A stretch of 13,133 bases of DNA. Source: CAZYBG01 sp964645155 (lineage in GTDB: Bacteria > Pseudomonadota > Alphaproteobacteria > Rhodobacterales > Rhodobacteraceae). Under the pieces are notes generated by a model. It saw only the letters and a list, made by a program, of their open reading frames with translations. It had not been told where the DNA came from and made no database searches. A program made the translations under genes and the position numbers. Location: contig CAZYBG010000084.1 of NCBI GenBank assembly GCA_964645155.1, positions 1-13,133 of the forward strand, read 5' to 3'. Of this stretch, positions 12,145-13,133 are shown one piece after another. Every line of letters begins with the position of its first letter. The stretch's first letter is position 1.

Positions 12145-13133
12145 CTACTCCGCCGGCACCGCCCTCGCCTCGTCGGTCAGCGGGTGCGGCAGGTGGATCA
12201 GCATCTCCTTCGGGCAGATCTGCAGGAACTTCCGCCGCTCGCCGTCCCAGTGCTGGAGGATGCCGGCGGCGCGGCGGCTGCCGGTCTCGGCGAGGTGGCG
12301 CCGGATCAGGCCCTTCAGCTCGGCCTCCCAGTGCGCGACCGCGACGGGGCCGGTGACCAGCGTCTCCTTGTTCATCAGCACCTCGGCCGTCCCCTCGGGG
12401 TCGTAGACATAGGCCATGCCGCCGGTCATCCCGGCGCCGAAGTTCGCGCCGATCCGGCCGAGGATCACCGCGATGCCGCCGGTCATGTACTCGCAACCGT
12501 TCGAGCCGCAGCCCTCGACCACGACCTTCGCACCCGAGTTGCGCACCGCGAACCGCTCGCCCGCCCGCCCCGACGCGAAGAGGTGGCCGTCGGTCGCGCC
12601 GTAGAGGACGGTGTTGCCGATGATCGTGTTCTCGGCCGCCTCGAGCGGCGAGTTCATCGGCGGGCGGACGACGATGGTGCCGCCCGACAGGCCCTTGCCC
12701 ACGTAGTCGTTGGCATCGCCCGACACCTCCAGCTTCAGCCCCGGCGCCGCGAACGCGCCGAGCGACTGGCCGCACGATCCGGCGAGCTTCACCGTCAGGT
12801 GGTCGGGCTGCAGGCCATTCCGCATCCCGAACTTCTGGACGATGTGGCTCGACACCCGCGTACCGATGGTGCGGTGGGTGTTCCGGACCGCATAGGAGAG
12901 CTGCATCTTCTCGCCCTCCTCGAAGAACCGCGCGGCGTCGCGCAGGATCTCGGCGTCAAGCGTGTCGGGCACTGCGTTCCTCGGCTTCGACCGGTCGTAG
13001 GTGATCCGGTGCGCGCCATCCACCGTGATGAGCAGCGGATTGAGGTCGAGGTCGTCGAGATGCGCCGAACCGCGGCTCACCTGGGTCAGCAGGTCGGCCC
13101 GGCCGATGATCTCGTCCATCGTCCGCGCGCCGA
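12145..13133 (-). CDS. gltB: Glutamate synthase large subunit, C-terminal part (runs off right edge)
   Basis: About 328 C-terminal residues are present and the frame is open to the right edge; the full protein is normally about 1,500 residues. Visible are the end of the FMN synthase domain region ('MDEIIGRADLLTQ') and then the GXGXG (glxB3) domain: 'FGMRNGLQPDHLTVKLAGSC', 'GDANDYVGKGLSGGTIVVRP', 'IIGNTVLYGATDGHLFASGRA' and 'MTGGIAVILGRIGANFGAGM'. The typical C-terminal 'ICPKEMLIHLPHPLT' follows. With the small subunit GltD, the enzyme makes two glutamates from glutamine and 2-oxoglutarate using NADPH. The N-terminal amidotransferase and Fe-S parts lie outside the window. Nothing looks degraded. 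Confidence 0.96.
   Translation of the reverse strand, partial: GARTMDEIIGRADLLTQVSRGSAHLDDLDLNPLLITVDGAHRITYDRSKPRNAVPDTLDAEILRDAARFFEEGEKMQLSYAVRNTHRTIGTRVSSHIVQKFGMRNGLQPDHLTVKLAGSCGQSLGAFAAPGLKLEVSGDANDYVGKGLSGGTIVVRPPMNSPLEAAENTIIGNTVLYGATDGHLFASGRAGERFAVRNSGAKVVVEGCGSNGCEYMTGGIAVILGRIGANFGAGMTGGMAYVYDPEGTAEVLMNKETLVTGPVAVAHWEAELKGLIRRHLAETGSRRAAGILQHWDGERRKFLQICPKEMLIHLPHPLTDEARAVPAE

Overview
The window is a GC-rich (roughly 70% G+C), densely packed piece of chromosome from an alphaproteobacterium, most likely of the Rhodobacterales/Paracoccaceae type. This is inferred from base composition, family flavour (MC-x-IF-type ribbon-helix-helix protein, QueG, GltB, B12 riboswitch leader) and gene style. 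I see no rRNA, tRNA, CRISPR array, insertion sequence or prophage. All family calls come from reading motifs in the translated sequence; no database search was possible.

Region 1-1500 (minus strand) is a cobalamin-controlled unit. A well-formed B12 riboswitch leads into a BtuF-like cobalamin-binding-fold protein that lacks an export signal. Next comes the start of an ExbB/TolQ/MotA-type proton channel that runs off the left edge. A 25-codon ORF bridges the gap between these two genes with overlapping start/stop codons at both ends. Region 1518-4114 (plus strand) holds three housekeeping-type genes: mtgA (peptidoglycan glycosyltransferase), a glutathione S-transferase and queG (epoxyqueuosine reductase). 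A 10-bp hairpin closes queG against a convergent gene.

Region 4121-6786 contains a minus-strand 260-aa protein I cannot assign, a divergent 64-aa basic protein I cannot assign, a ten-helix EamA/DMT permease and a short ribbon-helix-helix protein. Region 6787-6890 is a locally AT-richer regulatory stretch with two inverted repeats.

Region 6891-11349 is the most interesting block. It is a same-strand five-gene operon encoding a glyoxalase-I-like VOC protein, a Tat-exported gluconate-dehydrogenase-subunit-3-like protein, a signal-less GMC flavoprotein, an exported PQQ-type glucose/sorbosone dehydrogenase-family beta-propeller, and a c4-like dihaem cytochrome c. The last two genes overlap by 4 nt. 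I infer a periplasmic two-step oxidation pathway (alcohol or sugar to carbonyl, then carbonyl to acid) feeding electrons to one shared dihaem cytochrome. The substrate is unknown.

Region 11354-12132 is a toxin-antitoxin module: a PemK/MazF-family toxin preceded, with a 4-nt overlap, by a 113-aa protein whose N-terminal part is not a recognisable MazE/AbrB or RHH domain. The window ends with the convergent 3' part of gltB (glutamate synthase large subunit).
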